A stretch of DNA of 64,000 nucleotides from Pachypanchax playfairii. Taxonomy: Eukaryota > Chordata > Actinopteri > Cyprinodontiformes > Aplocheilidae. Shown here in pieces: positions 36,749-48,493 of the stretch (the stretch's first letter is position 1; every line of letters begins with the position of its first letter). Where the stretch lies: assembly GCA_006937955.1 (NCBI GenBank), contig SSNP01000005.1:9590040-9654039 (forward strand), read 5' to 3'. The notes beneath the pieces are model-generated. The model worked only from the letters and a program-made list of their open reading frames with translations. It was not told the DNA's origin and searched no databases. The translations under genes were made by a program, and so were the position numbers.

Positions 36749-37846
36749 TTCGTCGATTTAAAATGCATGTGCTTAAAAACCCACACACGCAAATCTATTG
36801 TATTTGGTTGGCAGAATAACACCGCATCATGTTTTTTCTCTACGTTTGGCTAATGGAAATTCGTGACGTAATGTAGGCTACTTTTTAAAGTTAGCGTTAG
36901 CTTAAAATCAATTCTGACACTTGAATTAAATTTGAACTTGAAATTTTCACTAAAAGCACAATTAGTTTTACACTAAATCCAAAACTTTACAAGTCCTACT
37001 TTAAATTACTAAGGTAAAACTAAAGAAGAGAGCATTATGCTCGCAAAAATAGTCCAAGAGTACCCAGCTGCAGCTGCACCGACAGTTAACAACGTCACTC
37101 CAAACCTCTATGTTGCGTTACCATAGGAACCAGTACTTCCGGGCACGGTGCCCACACAGAGGTGTATGATTCAAATTAAAAAATAATCCCGAATGGAAAT
37201 TAGATGTTTTAGTAACTTAGTTCTTCTTCAGAGAGTCAATGTATATGCTCTAGCTGTTGATACTTTAATTATTTATTAGAACACGTGCACGCAGCCATTC
37301 ATCTGTTCTGTTTGTTTCTGACCAGAAATCGTGACGTCACACGTCGCTGGACGTAGCTGTCATATTTGTGTAGCGGTGCATGACGGACTTTGATTCTTTC
37401 GCTACAAAGTTTGTATACGTCCAATTTAGTTATTTATAGAAAGTATTTGACCATCATCACGTGTTTCCTTATTATGTGTGTAAATGATTGGTTTAATGCA
37501 GAGGGCAGTAGAAGATAGTGACCGAATTTAATCATGCAGTAACGGGATCAGCTGGAGCTAGCATGCTAACAACGTTAAATATATGTTAAAACGGTTAGGT
37601 TATTTGCAAGACGGGTTTACTTATGTAATAAACTTTAATATCATCTGATTATGTGGGCTGCTGGCTGACTGCTGTTTTCAAGCTGGTACTCGTGTTTTCT
37701 CTAACTTTTTTCTATGTACATTATAGTGAATTCTGATCGTGTTGTAACTTTAAACACGTGACGCACACTTAACAGTGTTTTCCTTATTTGCATGAATATA
37801 AAGGTGAATACGCTGCATATCACCATAAAACAGTGCTGCTGCAGCG
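36749..37846. promoter_or_regulatory. Divergent promoter region of terb1 and pdp2
   Basis: 1.1 kb between opposed start codons. It contains a perfect CRE palindrome (37332-37339) and another TGACGT half-site near 36863. The pdp2 start site and any 5' non-coding exon cannot be fixed by eye. Confidence 0.45.
37332..37339. promoter_or_regulatory. Perfect CRE (TGACGTCA)
   Basis: The full 8-bp palindrome bound by CREB/CREM/ATF factors lies about 0.5 kb before the pdp2 start codon and 0.6 kb before the terb1 start codon. CREM-type factors drive many male germ-cell genes, which would fit terb1, but function is an inference. Confidence 0.5.
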
Positions 37847-40210
37847 ATGTATGGACGTGTGTATGCCAGGATTCTTCAGAGAGCCTCAAGTTACAGACTG
37901 ACACTTTATTCTACAGTTCCATTCCAGGTGTCTAATCTAATCAGATTATTATGTGTTTTAAAATATTAACATTATATTAAGTGGACATTTTTTGCATTGA
38001 TTTGGGGAATCTAAGGGGTAGTCTTTCTATTTCAGGCAGCCCACTCTTGTCACTTCTCAGCCTGGGTTACCTCTGGATCATATCATTGCTGTTGGAGTGG
38101 GGAAGACTCTGGAATCTGGTCTAAACATGGGCGGCAGTTTTCAACACACCAGGATCTGGACTTCCAGCAAAGCCAAGTGCAGATCAGCAGCATTCTGAGA
38201 AGCAATGAGCAGGTAATAGATTTAACAGAGTCTCTGTTTGAATTGAGAAGGACAGATCTGATGTTTGTGCCTTTTTCTTTTATTTAGACTGTGAACGTGC
38301 CAGAGTTTGATGGCAGGGCACTGAGTGCAGTGAGAAAGTTTGACAGCAACCAGTTACCAGCCAATACACCTAATGAGGACCGTCGCAGTGCAGCCACATG
38401 CTTACAGGTATTCATCTTTCACTCTCTGCCAACCGATCAGCTTCTGTACTTTTTTCCAAACAGGAAGAATGTTTTGTCTTGTCTCCAGTCTAAGGGCATG
38501 CTCTTTGGCGTGTTTGATGGCCATGGGGGCTGGGCGTGTGCCCAGGCTGTCAGTGAGCGGCTGCTGTATTATATAGCGGTTGCTATGATGCCAAAGCAAA
38601 GCCTAGAGGAGCTTGAGAAGTGCATGGAACATGGCCGACCTGTTCCCCCCATACTACAGTGGTATAAACATCACACAGATTTTAACTATCGTGAATCTGC
38701 CTCCCTTTACATAAACCACCTGAGAGTCTTCTGGCAGGAATTACTGGACAACGAGGAACATGATGGGGGCATGAGGTAGGTTCTATTTTTCTACAGATAA
38801 TGAGCGTATGAATGTAACATGCACACAACATCGGATACACATTTAATCAGTTTTTCTTTTGATTCCCTTAAATATTAAAACAGGTTTATTTTTTTCCACT
38901 ATCTGTCCTAATTCATTTTTTACATTTCGAGGTATCTTGTTAACAAACAGACGAACCAAGAAAACTAAAATAAAGCCATTGAAAACACAAACTCTTCGAA
39001 GATAACTGCACAGAGAACTGTACAATATAAAAATCACCCATTTTTCTAGTCCTCAGGATGCTCTGGATTGTGCTTTCAAACGACTCGATGCTGACATCTC
39101 ACTGGAGGCTCAAGTCCCACTTTCCAACGACCTGATGAAAAGTACAGCCATCCAGGTACCAACATGTTACAGGTTGTCATGTCTCAGAACATCAAAGGGA
39201 ACACGGGCCTTGTAAAATCTTCATTCTTATCACTTCAGGTTGCATTTGCCGGGTGCACTGCCTGTGTGGCTCACGTCGGCATCGACGGGATCCACGTGGC
39301 AAACGCAGGTGACTGCCGCGCTGTTTTAGGGGTCCAAAACGAGGACGGTTCATGGAGCGCTTTGCCTCTTTCTCGAGACCACAACTCACAGAACCAGGCT
39401 GAGGTGGAACGAATTACAGCCCAGCATCCACAGTCAGAGAAGGACACTGTGGTTACAGACGACAGACTGCTGGGGGTGAGTTAGTGTCTCAGCACTAAAG
39501 AACAATCAACCATTATGTTCTCTAAAGATGCCAGTTTTATAATCCTGTAACTTTCCCTCAGGTTCTGATGCCTCTTCGTGCATTTGGTGACGTGAGATTC
39601 AAATGGAGCCGTGAGTTACAGCAGAGCGTTTTAGCTGGCCTGGAATCTGGCGTGGACCTCGACTCTCTCAATTTGTATCAGTACACGCCACCGAATTATC
39701 TAACGCCACCCTACCTGGATGTGACGCCTGAGATAAGCTACCACAAGCTGAGACCCCAGGACCGCTTCCTGATCCTCGGCACTGACGGGCTTTGGGATGA
39801 ACTGGGAAGTGAAGAGGTGGTCCGTCTTGTTGGAGAGCACCTGAGTGGAATTCACATACAGGTTTGAAGAGATATATTTTTCATGCCACCTTCTCGTTAT
39901 GACATGTTCTCTGACTCCTTGTGCATTCTCTCAGGCTCCGGTTTCTCCATCTGAGAGGAAGCTGAAATTGGGTCAGATGCATGAACTTTTGCTTAAGCGG
40001 CGAGCTCGTGCCTCCCCGGCGCCGGACACCAACGCTGCCACGCACCTCATCCGGCACGCTCTCGGAACTGGGGAGTACGGCGAGCTGTCCGCGGAGAGGC
40101 TGGCCTCCATGCTCGCTCTGCCGGAGGACCTGGCTCGAATGTACAGAGACGACATCACAGTTACGGTGGTGTATTTGAACTATGACCTGGCTAGACCGCA
40201 CGGCTATTAG
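37847..40210 (+). CDS. pdp2: Pyruvate dehydrogenase phosphatase catalytic subunit 2
   Basis: Eight exons: 37847-37927, 38036-38212, 38288-38407, 38489-38775, 39050-39155, 39239-39475, 39562-39861, 39935-40210; 1584 nt, 527 aa (human PDP2 529). The N-terminus MYGRVYARILQRASSYRLTL is Arg/Ser-rich without acids, a mitochondrial presequence. PP2C motifs are NEDRRSAATC, GVFDGHGG (136-140), VANAGDCRAVLG (about 277-288), PLSRDHN, RAFGDVRFKW, GTDGLWDELG and RDDITVTVVYLN, supplying the Asp and Gly residues that hold two metal ions. The enzyme removes phosphate from pyruvate dehydrogenase E1-alpha in the mitochondrial matrix and so activates the complex. Intron 3 (38408-38488) is 81 bp and stop-free in frame. 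PolyA signal is at 40667-40672. It lies between terb1 and a cadherin, as in human 16q22. Confidence 0.95.
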
Positions 40211-40672
40211 TGCAGGCTTTATTCCAATGCCACACAGAGAGAAACATCCATGGCACTTTTTAAGTTCACATCATTGGCTGGTGTTTTCTAGCTGAAAGTT
40301 ACATGAAGTGATTTCTACATCTTTAAAGTGAAAATAGGGTTTTTACATACAGTGTTACATTATGAGCAGATGACACTCAGTATGGACGCGTTTACAGGTT
40401 ACATTCCTCACAATTTTACGTAAAAATGTCTTTATGAAGACAAAAATTTCATGAGAAAAGCAGAAATCTTGTGAAGTCTAGATGAATGCACTTTGTCCCC
40501 TGACGGTTTGTTTCTCTCCTGAACAGACAATCCACCTGTGCCTTTCATCCCTTCTCACTTTATATTTATGTAATCTAAAAAGTTTATCTTTACATTTGAT
40601 AATTAATATCTTCAAATATTTTTAATGGTCACTGCCCTTATAGGGGGAAAATTATATTTTTTTTATAATAAA

Positions 40673-41333
40673 CAACTAAGACACTGTTTGATTTTGTCAT
40701 ATTTACATGTTTATGACGTTGGTTAATTTCCTTCTGCAAAATACAGTTTTTTATGCTCGGACAGTAAAAACGTGGGAAACGGAGCAGAAGTTTTCAAAAT
40801 AAACTCCTAACGTATAACTTGCTGAGTATCATGGGAGCCGGTCGAGTTCTGTTTTGTAAACGTGTTTTTCCTGAGTCATAACAGATCATCTGAACTAATT
40901 ATTCTGGAAACAAAAACGGAAGCAGAATTACAGATTTTATGAAATACTAACAGTGGAACACAGTTTTTAACTGTTTTCTGTATTGAAAATGAAAATCCTG
41001 TTGCAGAAATAGCACAAATTTAGAAAGATTGAACTCCTCACCTGCACAAACACACCTGTATGCCTGCAGTCACTACCCTCCAACCATTTCCTGATACTAT
41101 CAACCAGCATCTCAGCGTTGTTGTTGTTATACAGTAAACATGCGAGTCAAGTGGCCACATGCAGTTGGACTTTAAACATTTAACAGCACGTTGGTCTTTT
41201 AAAGAATTGTTTAATATATCGACTGAAGAAAGTGGAAAAATACTCCATGATGGGTGTTAGTAAGGGCCAGACCAGCAGCTTCGGACCAGGAAGTGGATCA
41301 GGATCCATCTGCAGGGTTTGGCAGCTGAGAGAC
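40673..41333. other. Spacer between pdp2 and cadherin gene
   Basis: About 660 bp with no exon that I can support. It should include the cadherin promoter and 5' UTR. The frame upstream of 41334 is open back to 41232, so an N-terminally longer start is possible but would bury the signal peptide. Confidence 0.5.
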
Positions 41334-44300
41334 ATGACGGGGATCAGCAAGACCTTTAGGAGGATCCTTTTGCTCTGCCAGCTTCAGGTGAGTGACTTCA
41401 ATGTGAGTTTAATTAGTTGTTATACTTTGTTTTAACTTCACCTACATTACATTTCACATTGGAAAAATCTCTCCGAGATAACTCTGTCATCTCTGTTTAT
41501 CCAAAACAGAGACGCAGTATTAATAATCTGAATGCTGTCTGTATTTTATTTTAGTGTATTCTCTCAATAATCCAGATCCAAACCAGAAAAAATGCTTGTA
41601 CTCAAAGAAGAATGTAAACATTACTGTCAGCTTGATCATTTACCATTTTTAAATAGTTCAACAATCGGCCAAATAAAACAACTAAAGCCGTGTTGATGTG
41701 TTTATGACCTCGTTCTCATTGATTCTGCTTTTAAAATTTAGCAGTTTCATTAGAAATTCAGGTGAGATTAGTGGGTTTTCAGTCCAGATCAAAGCCAAGT
41801 GTTGACTTTTTTCTGGAAATACTGACGTACAGAAAGATAATGACCTTCGTGAATGCTGTACCACTGCTGCAACAACAAGGTCTTCCTAGATCACTTATGT
41901 GTTTTTTTTATTTAAATCCTAAATCTAAAAAGAAGTCCAGCTTCATTAGTCCAGCTTTTATTCAGGTGTTTTGAGTTTTTAGTTATTTGATTTAGATTTT
42001 GACACCATTTCTAAAAGCAACAATAATAAATAGAAAATAATGTGTTCAGTCTACCTAAAAAGGGTCCGAATAGACACATCTGGGCCCAGATGTGAATGGA
42101 TGTATGCAAACTTCTTGTCTTGGTGTTTGAATCATGTTTGCTCCTCAGAGTTTGGTGTTATTAGCTGCTGCACTACCAAAGGGTTTGGGCAACAGTCACA
42201 ACTGCACAATTCCCAAAATCCCACACAAATCCAATCCTGAGGTACGTTTTGTTGAAGAATTTTTTATCAGCTAAGTTGAATCTAAAAAAATAAAAAAATT
42301 AAAAACACATTTTCCTGATGTAAACAGAATGAAGTTGAGCGTTTCCTCCAGCTGGTCCCCATCGTCGAGCTCCCGCTCATGACTGACGGTTTGAGGCGGA
42401 TGAAGAGGGAGTGGATTATTCCAGCCATGAACCTTCCAGAAAATGAGAGGGGTCCATACCCCAAATTTATAGTGAAGGTAAGAAGTAATAATTCAGAAAT
42501 GATTGGCTACATTTGCACTCAATGTTTTTTTAAAAATATGTATTTCTATCGAAATAATTTAGCTCAAGTCAAGCAAAGAGGTCAAGATGCTCATAACCTA
42601 CAAGATAAGTGGACCAGGTGCAGACGAGCCACCTGAGGGTGTTTTCACTGTGGATCAGCGATCTGGTACGATGTATGTGACTCGACCACTGGACAGGGAG
42701 AAAATATCTCAATACACCGTGAGCAGAATCTCTCATTTTAACTGTTAGTTCACTGTTTCTAATGTTACATTTTAATGTACCATCAAATCTTCTGTTGGCT
42801 GCAGCTTTTGGCTCACGCACTAAATGATAGAGGGAAGGCAGAAGAGCCGATGGAGCTCATTATAAACATCATCGACCAGAACGACAACGCCCCAGAATTC
42901 ACCCACAGTCTCTTCACTGGGACCGTCAGCGAAAGTGCTGACGTTGGTGAGGACGAGATTCATCAACCTCATTACAACCTGAAAGTATAGAACAGGTAGT
43001 CACCTTGTTTTCTTCCACAGGTGAGTCCATCATAGAAGTCACAGCAGGGGATCAGGATGATCCAGACACAGACAACGCCATAATCAGATACTGCATCAAA
43101 TCTCAGATCCCCCGAATCCCTGCAGAGGACATGTTTACCATAAACCCAGAGAGTGGACTGATCCGTGTGAAGAAGAAAGGTCTGGATAGAGAGGTAACAT
43201 CACAGGAAACATCAGCCCTACTGCTGTCTTCTAAAAGGTTTTTACCCCACCGTTCTATTTGTTTTTATGTGTTAGAACGTCACAGAGTACAAGCTGATCA
43301 TACAGGCTGCTGACGCACTGGGAGAGGGACTGACTGCTACCTGCACTGTTAACATCCTCATCACTGATAGCAACGATAACGCGCCACAGTTCACTGTGAC
43401 ATCTGTGAGACGCGCACATTCTTCACGGTATTTATAATGTTTTAATGTTTCACCGACTAGTTTTTTTTTTTCTGTTTTTCCTCAGACGTCTGCATCTGTT
43501 CATGAGAATGAGATCGGAGTGGAAGTAATCAGATTAAAAGTGACTGACGGGGATGAGTTAGGTTCTCCAAATGCCAACGCCAATTATTCAATCATCAAAG
43601 GCAACGAGGGGGGACTTTTTAAGATCACTACAGGATCTGATAAAATGGAAGGAATCATCCAAACTGCTAAGGTTTGAGTTAACTTGGTATTTTAATTTAA
43701 AATCAGGAATGTCGCACGCTTCTGAGTTTTATCTTCTTTATTCCTAAGGAGCTGGATTTCGAGAGAACACCTGTCTTGACTCTGTTGGTGGTTGCGACAA
43801 ATGAAGCACCGTTTTTAGTACATGTGACTACGGCCACAGCGACGGTTACCGTGAAGGTCACAGACAGAAACGAGCCTCCTGTTTTCAGTCCAGCTCAGGT
43901 TCACGTCGCCATCTCGGAGAACGTGAAAACAGGCACTTCTCTGGTTGAGTTCAGAGCAAAGGACCCGGACACGGCCAGGAAACAGAGTGTTAGGTAACAA
44001 ATACACAAAGTCTGGGTCATTCAATCATTGTAGATTATTATTATTAGGCTTTTAACAGGATCAAACAGAAGGGCTCACATAACACTGGTTTTATCATCTT
44101 TACATCGGCTACCGGTCAGGTTTAGAATTGGTTTAAAAATTTTAGTTTGGACTTTTAGAGCTCTTAATGGGCAAGCCCCACGATATTTATCAAACCTTTT
44201 AATCCTTCACTCTTCTGGCCGCACTCTTAGGTCCTCGGGCCAAAACCTCCTGAAGGTCCCTAAAACCAGATTTAAAACTAGAGGTGACCTGTCCTTTCAG

Positions 44301-46209
44301 GCTGTATAGCACCCAGACTGTGGAACGCCCTGCCTCTGTCTCTCCGTGTGGCCGACTCTGTTGATTCTTTTAAAAAGCAGCTGAAGACACTTTTATTTAG
44401 ACAAGCTTTTATGCTGCTATTTTTGATGTATGTTGAATTTTATGTCCTCTGTGAAGCACTTTGTGATTGTTATCTGTGATAGGTGCTATACAAATAAAGT
44501 TTTACTTACTTACTTACTTACTTATACACTGCATGTTCCTTTACTTCCAGATATAAACTGCATAATGACACTGCCAGGTGGCTGAGCACAGATGAAAACA
44601 CAGGACTGGTCAAAGTCGTGAGCGGAATGGACAGAGAATCCCACTTTATAAAGAAGAATAAATATACAGTTTTGATTTTTGCTTATGATGATGGTAAAGT
44701 TTTGCATTTGTTATTGCAGAATCAAACTCATTATAAGGAACTTATAGAACTTCTCTGGTTTCCTCCAGATCATGTTCCAGCTACAGGTACAGGTACTCTG
44801 ATTGTTACGATAGTGGATGTGAATGACAACCCTCCCATCATCAGACAGAGACGAGCCAGTCTGTGTAACTCAGACCCGTCTCCTGCCCTCCTGGACATAG
44901 TGGACCTGGATGGACCCGGTCATGCCAGGCCCTTTACTGTGGAGCTGCTAAGAGGACATCAGATAAACTGGACTGTCCGCATCAATTCTTCAAGTAAAGG
45001 ATCTTCAACATACGCTGTTGTATCTGTTAAGAATAAACCTGAAAGTTTCCTCATGAATTTTGAAAAATTAAACCCTGGACAGAGCAGCTAGCCACTTCCT
45101 GTCATCCTGTTTCCTGTCCAGGTGATGTTGCGTTTCTGGCCCCCAAACGAGACTTACCTCCAGGGGACTACAGCGTACTGATGCGTGTTTATGATGCTGA
45201 CCTGCTGTATCAGGACAGCACGCTGGAGGTGGAGGTGTGCCACTGTCGAGGAGAAGTTGTTACCTGCTTCATCCCCCGTTCTGAACCACCTCTACACGTT
45301 TCTTCTCTCGCGGCCCCGATTTTTGGAGCTGTTTTTGGTGTTCTGTGTAAGTTATCAGTCTTTTCTAGTTTTATTCCTTCTTTTTTAATTTTTAACCTGT
45401 TTTGTTTTTATTCCCTCATTCGAATGTAGTGCTGCTCCTGCTGCTTCTGTTGTTGCAGAGGAGGAGGAGGAGGAGGAGGAGGAGGGTGGAGAAGGAGGCT
45501 CCTCTCCTGGAAGATTTCCCCAGAGACACCATCTTCTGTTACAGTGAGGAAGGAGGAGGTGAAGCTGACCAGGTAGGAGAAACAACAGAAGAGGATCAAA
45601 GCTCTTAATAATGTTTATTTATTTGATCTTTTGTTTTAAATTGATTGTCCTATTGGCTCTTTAAGTGACCATGTGATCAGACATGTATGATCTGGTTTTA
45701 TTTGTAGGTCTATGACCTGAGACAGCTCCACAGAGGACTCCAAAACCGTCCTTACGTCTTCAACACAGATGTCTTTCCCACCTTCCACAGCCCACCAAGG
45801 TACCGTCGACAAATCCAGGCCGGTGAAGAAATTGGAAAATTCATTGAGGACGTGAGTGATGACCAAAGTGTTGGTCTTTGGTTTTTATTCCACTGTTTGA
45901 GTCACAACATCTCTTATCAAACGCTTTTATTTCATCCTGCTTTTTGTTTTGGTCCAGAACCTGCAGGCTGCAGACCGTGACACGACAGCGCCTCCTTATG
46001 ACTCTATCCTGGTGTTTGACTTCGAGGGTGGAGGATCTGAGGCGGGTTCGCTCAGCTCAGTCGTCTCCTCAGACTCAGATGATGAGCAGGACTTTCAGAT
46101 CTTGGCTCAGTGGGGGCCGAGCTTCAGCAGACTGGCAGATTTCTACAGATGGGGCAGAGAGGAGGACAATGACAGTGACATACTGCCGGGAAAAACAGAG
46201 TGGGTCTGA
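41334..46209 (+). CDS. Classical type I cadherin (E/P/B-cadherin-like)
   Basis: Fifteen exons: 41334-41387, 42149-42241, 42328-42477, 42563-42718, 42805-42946, 43021-43193, 43276-43404, 43486-43671, 43749-43993, 44551-44693, 44769-44993, 45122-45346, 45430-45572, 45708-45851, 45958-46209; 2460 nt, 819 aa. A signal peptide (about 1-32) and a short prodomain end in RRMKR, then the mature start EWIIPAMNLPENERGPYP carries the conserved Trp2 of type I cadherins. Five EC repeats carry Ca2+ motifs (LDRE, DQNDNAPEF, TDSNDNAPQF, DRNEPPVF, DVNDNPPI) and membrane-proximal cysteines (VCHCRGEVVTC). The tail has the p120 site (YSEEGGGEADQVYDLRQLHR) and the beta-catenin site (APPYDSILVFDFEGGGSEAG, SLSSVVSSDSDDEQDF). 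HAV of E-cadherin EC1 is HAL here. Position after pdp2 parallels human CDH16, but the full catenin tail shows this is a classical cadherin; the exact orthologue is unresolved. Confidence 0.92.
44035..44524 (+). mobile_element. LINE 3' end (L2-like) in cadherin intron 9
   Basis: Frames read SLHRLPVRFRIGLKIL, FRALNGQAPRYLSNLL, RTLRSSGQNLLKVPKTRFKT, PRLWNALPLSLR and SFKKQLKTLLFRQAF. This is the C-terminus of a teleost LINE ORF2, interrupted by a shift. It is followed by the classic 3' UTR words GTGAAGCACTTTGTGATTG and GTGCTATACAAATAAAG and a (TTAC)n tail. It is 5'-truncated, as expected, and inserted in the sense of the host gene. Confidence 0.85.
45459..45485 (+). repeat. (AGG)9 coding trinucleotide repeat
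   Basis: Nine perfect AGG codons encode Arg651-Arg659 of the cadherin, immediately after the Leu-rich transmembrane helix. Confidence 0.9.
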
Positions 46210-47177
46210 CTTGCCCCCCCCCCCACACACACGTTTCTAGATGCTCTAAATCTCCATCAGTTCAGATAAATGCTGCGTGACTCCTTTACAAACACATTCC
46301 TGCTTTTTACACTCTGTTTATTTAAACATTGTTTATTTTTGTCGCTGACATGTAATTTAATGATAAAATGAATGTGCACTTATTGTGAAGAATTTTTATG
46401 TCTTTGCATGTTTGTTGACTAAATGGGATCATGTGATGATTTTGGACAAGAAGCACTTCGTTTTCCACCGTTTAACACGTCACCATCAAAAAATATATAC
46501 TTTTATTTTGAAAAAAAACAAACAACTTACCTAAAACACTTTTCTCAAATTTCATTTTCATTTGAATTGGGGATGAAAGAATCATAAAATTTGACACACC
46601 AGACACCCGTGTATGTAGCATGATGTTGTTTCAGTACAATCACAGAACATTCTTATGTATTTATACATGTAAACCTGGACGGATGTCTGAATCAGCATCA
46701 ACACGTCTCAGCAGTCCCACCAGGTTTTAAGTTTACTGTAAATAACAATGATTTTCTGATTAAAATGAAAAGTGTTGTTCTTTAAACATTTAATGTTTTG
46801 GGATTATTAGAAAAGATTGTTCATTTGTCTTGTTTTTCAGTTGGATTAAACCAGTTTTGTAGATTCTGAATCCCATTCTAAAGATTAAAACCAAGTGTTT
46901 GGCTCGTATCCTGAATCTCCTCCCTCAGAGTGAACTTTAACCCTTCGTTATCGTACAACTCAGATGAACTTTGACCCTGTTGTTTCTCTGTGGCGTTACA
47001 GACGCAGCAGTATAAACTGTTTAATGCCTTCTAATCCTTAATTTAGCACAAATTAACTTTATTTAACATGAACACCAGCGGATAAGCAACGACACATCCG
47101 GAGAAGGTAAAGAGACACCAGCTTGAATGAATTTTAAGGTTTGTGTTTCATCTCTAAATGATTTCTTTCTACAACAG
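46210..47177. other. Spacer between cadherin and tetraspan-like gene
   Basis: Contains the cadherin 3' UTR. A possible non-coding first exon of the downstream gene ends near GGAGAAG|GTAAAG (about 47107). No coding exon is supported. Confidence 0.45.
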
Positions 47178-48493
47178 ATGATGCAGAACATGTTTCAGGA
47201 GGGGCTGTACCAAGTGTTTTTTAAGGAGTCACCTCCGCTCCATGATCTCACTCAGGGTGTTAATAACGGGGAGCTGATCAACGCCAGGATTCATCGCTGG
47301 TTTGGAGCCGTGGTTAACACCAGGCTTCTTGTCACCGGAGTGAGTCACTGCTTTTATTTGGTTTTACTTTCAAACTATGTTCAACCAGTTTTAGGATTTA
47401 GAGCTCTCGTGTCCTTCAGGTGGTTCAGGTCCTCAGTGCTCTGGCTTGTATTCTCACTACAGTCAGCCATGCGTGTGTGACGTATGACTGCTCTGTCGTC
47501 ATGATGAATCCAGTGTGGTCGAGCTTATGCGTGAGTCTTCTTACGCTTGTTTACTGTCAGAGTTCTGCAAATACAGTGTCCTCACAGCTGGTGTTGTTTC
47601 AGTATGTGGCGGCTGGGTGTTTGGCGATGGAGGTTCAGAGGAGAGCCAGCAGATTCAAGGTATAAAAGATCTTTTCAACATGAATATTTCTGTTTAAAGA
47701 GCTTGTTTAACGTTCATGTTACAAACAGATCATCGCTCTGATGGGTCTGAACCTTTTCAGTCTGCTGTTTGGATTTTCTGCCCTGCTGGCCAACAGTCTG
47801 GTGTCTGCGCAGTCTGATGCACACAGCTCATACCACCAGGTACTTCTGTAGCTCCAGAAACTGTTTAATCTTCATCCAAACGGGTTTTACGATACGTGAT
47901 ATAATGTTATCTTCTCTTCTCCCTTCCTGTCTTCATCTAACCAGCGGGCGGGTTCATATGTCTCAAAGGTGAGCGCCATAACGTTCTCTGTCCTGTGTTT
48001 TCTGGGAACGATCTTCATACTCTTCCTGTCCTGCCGAGGCCTTCAGCGCTACAGTTCTCCCCATATTCAGGCCTACAGCCACATCTCACAGGTACAAAGT
48101 ACAACTTTTGTTACTTTGTTTCTTCTTCTGCAAAAAAAAAAAATCAACAAATATATCAATTACTATTTTGTATTAAAAATAAGATTTTCGAATACTGATA
48201 GTTTATTTTGTGATTTGGTTTTAAGAATAAAATAGAGGGATTAAAAAAAGTCCAAACACTTAAAGCAGATTCTAGGATAAGAATTAGTTTTATTTTATTT
48301 ATTTATTGGATCTTCTCCCATTAATCATCTTACAGCTCTACAGATTGATTCACACAGTGAAACTAGATCAATCAATAAATAATCATTTAGAGAAGTAGTT
48401 CCTCTTCCTGCAGTCACGTTTTGAATGTTTTTTAAACAGGATTCTGAGGACACTAACGGGCTTCTGCTGGAACAGGAAGTGATGAATCTGTGA
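47178..48493 (+). CDS. Four-transmembrane MS4A/TMEM-like protein (unnamed)
   Basis: Six exons: 47178-47339, 47420-47530, 47603-47659, 47729-47839, 47945-48091, 48440-48493; 642 nt, 213 aa, all junctions in frame. The start MMQNMFQEGLYQVFFKESPP follows an acceptor. Four hydrophobic segments: RLLVTGVVQVLSALACIL, VWSSLCYVAAGCLAMEV, IIALMGLNLFSLLFGFSALL, and ITFSVLCFLGTIFILFLSC. The N-terminus and the Ser/Glu-rich C-terminus (ending LLLEQEVMNL) should be cytoplasmic. Layout and size resemble MS4A, TMEM176 or FAM189-type membrane proteins, but I cannot assign a name. There is no tetraspanin CCG motif. PolyA signal AATAAA is at 48928-48933. Confidence 0.75.

Noticed and set aside
38291..38779. pdp2 exons 3 and 4 as one continuous 162-codon exon
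   Set aside because: A good donor (CAG|GTATTC) and acceptor (CTCCAG|TCTAAG) remove 81 bp, restoring the family sequence CLQ-SKGMLFG. Kept as a finding on intron retention only.
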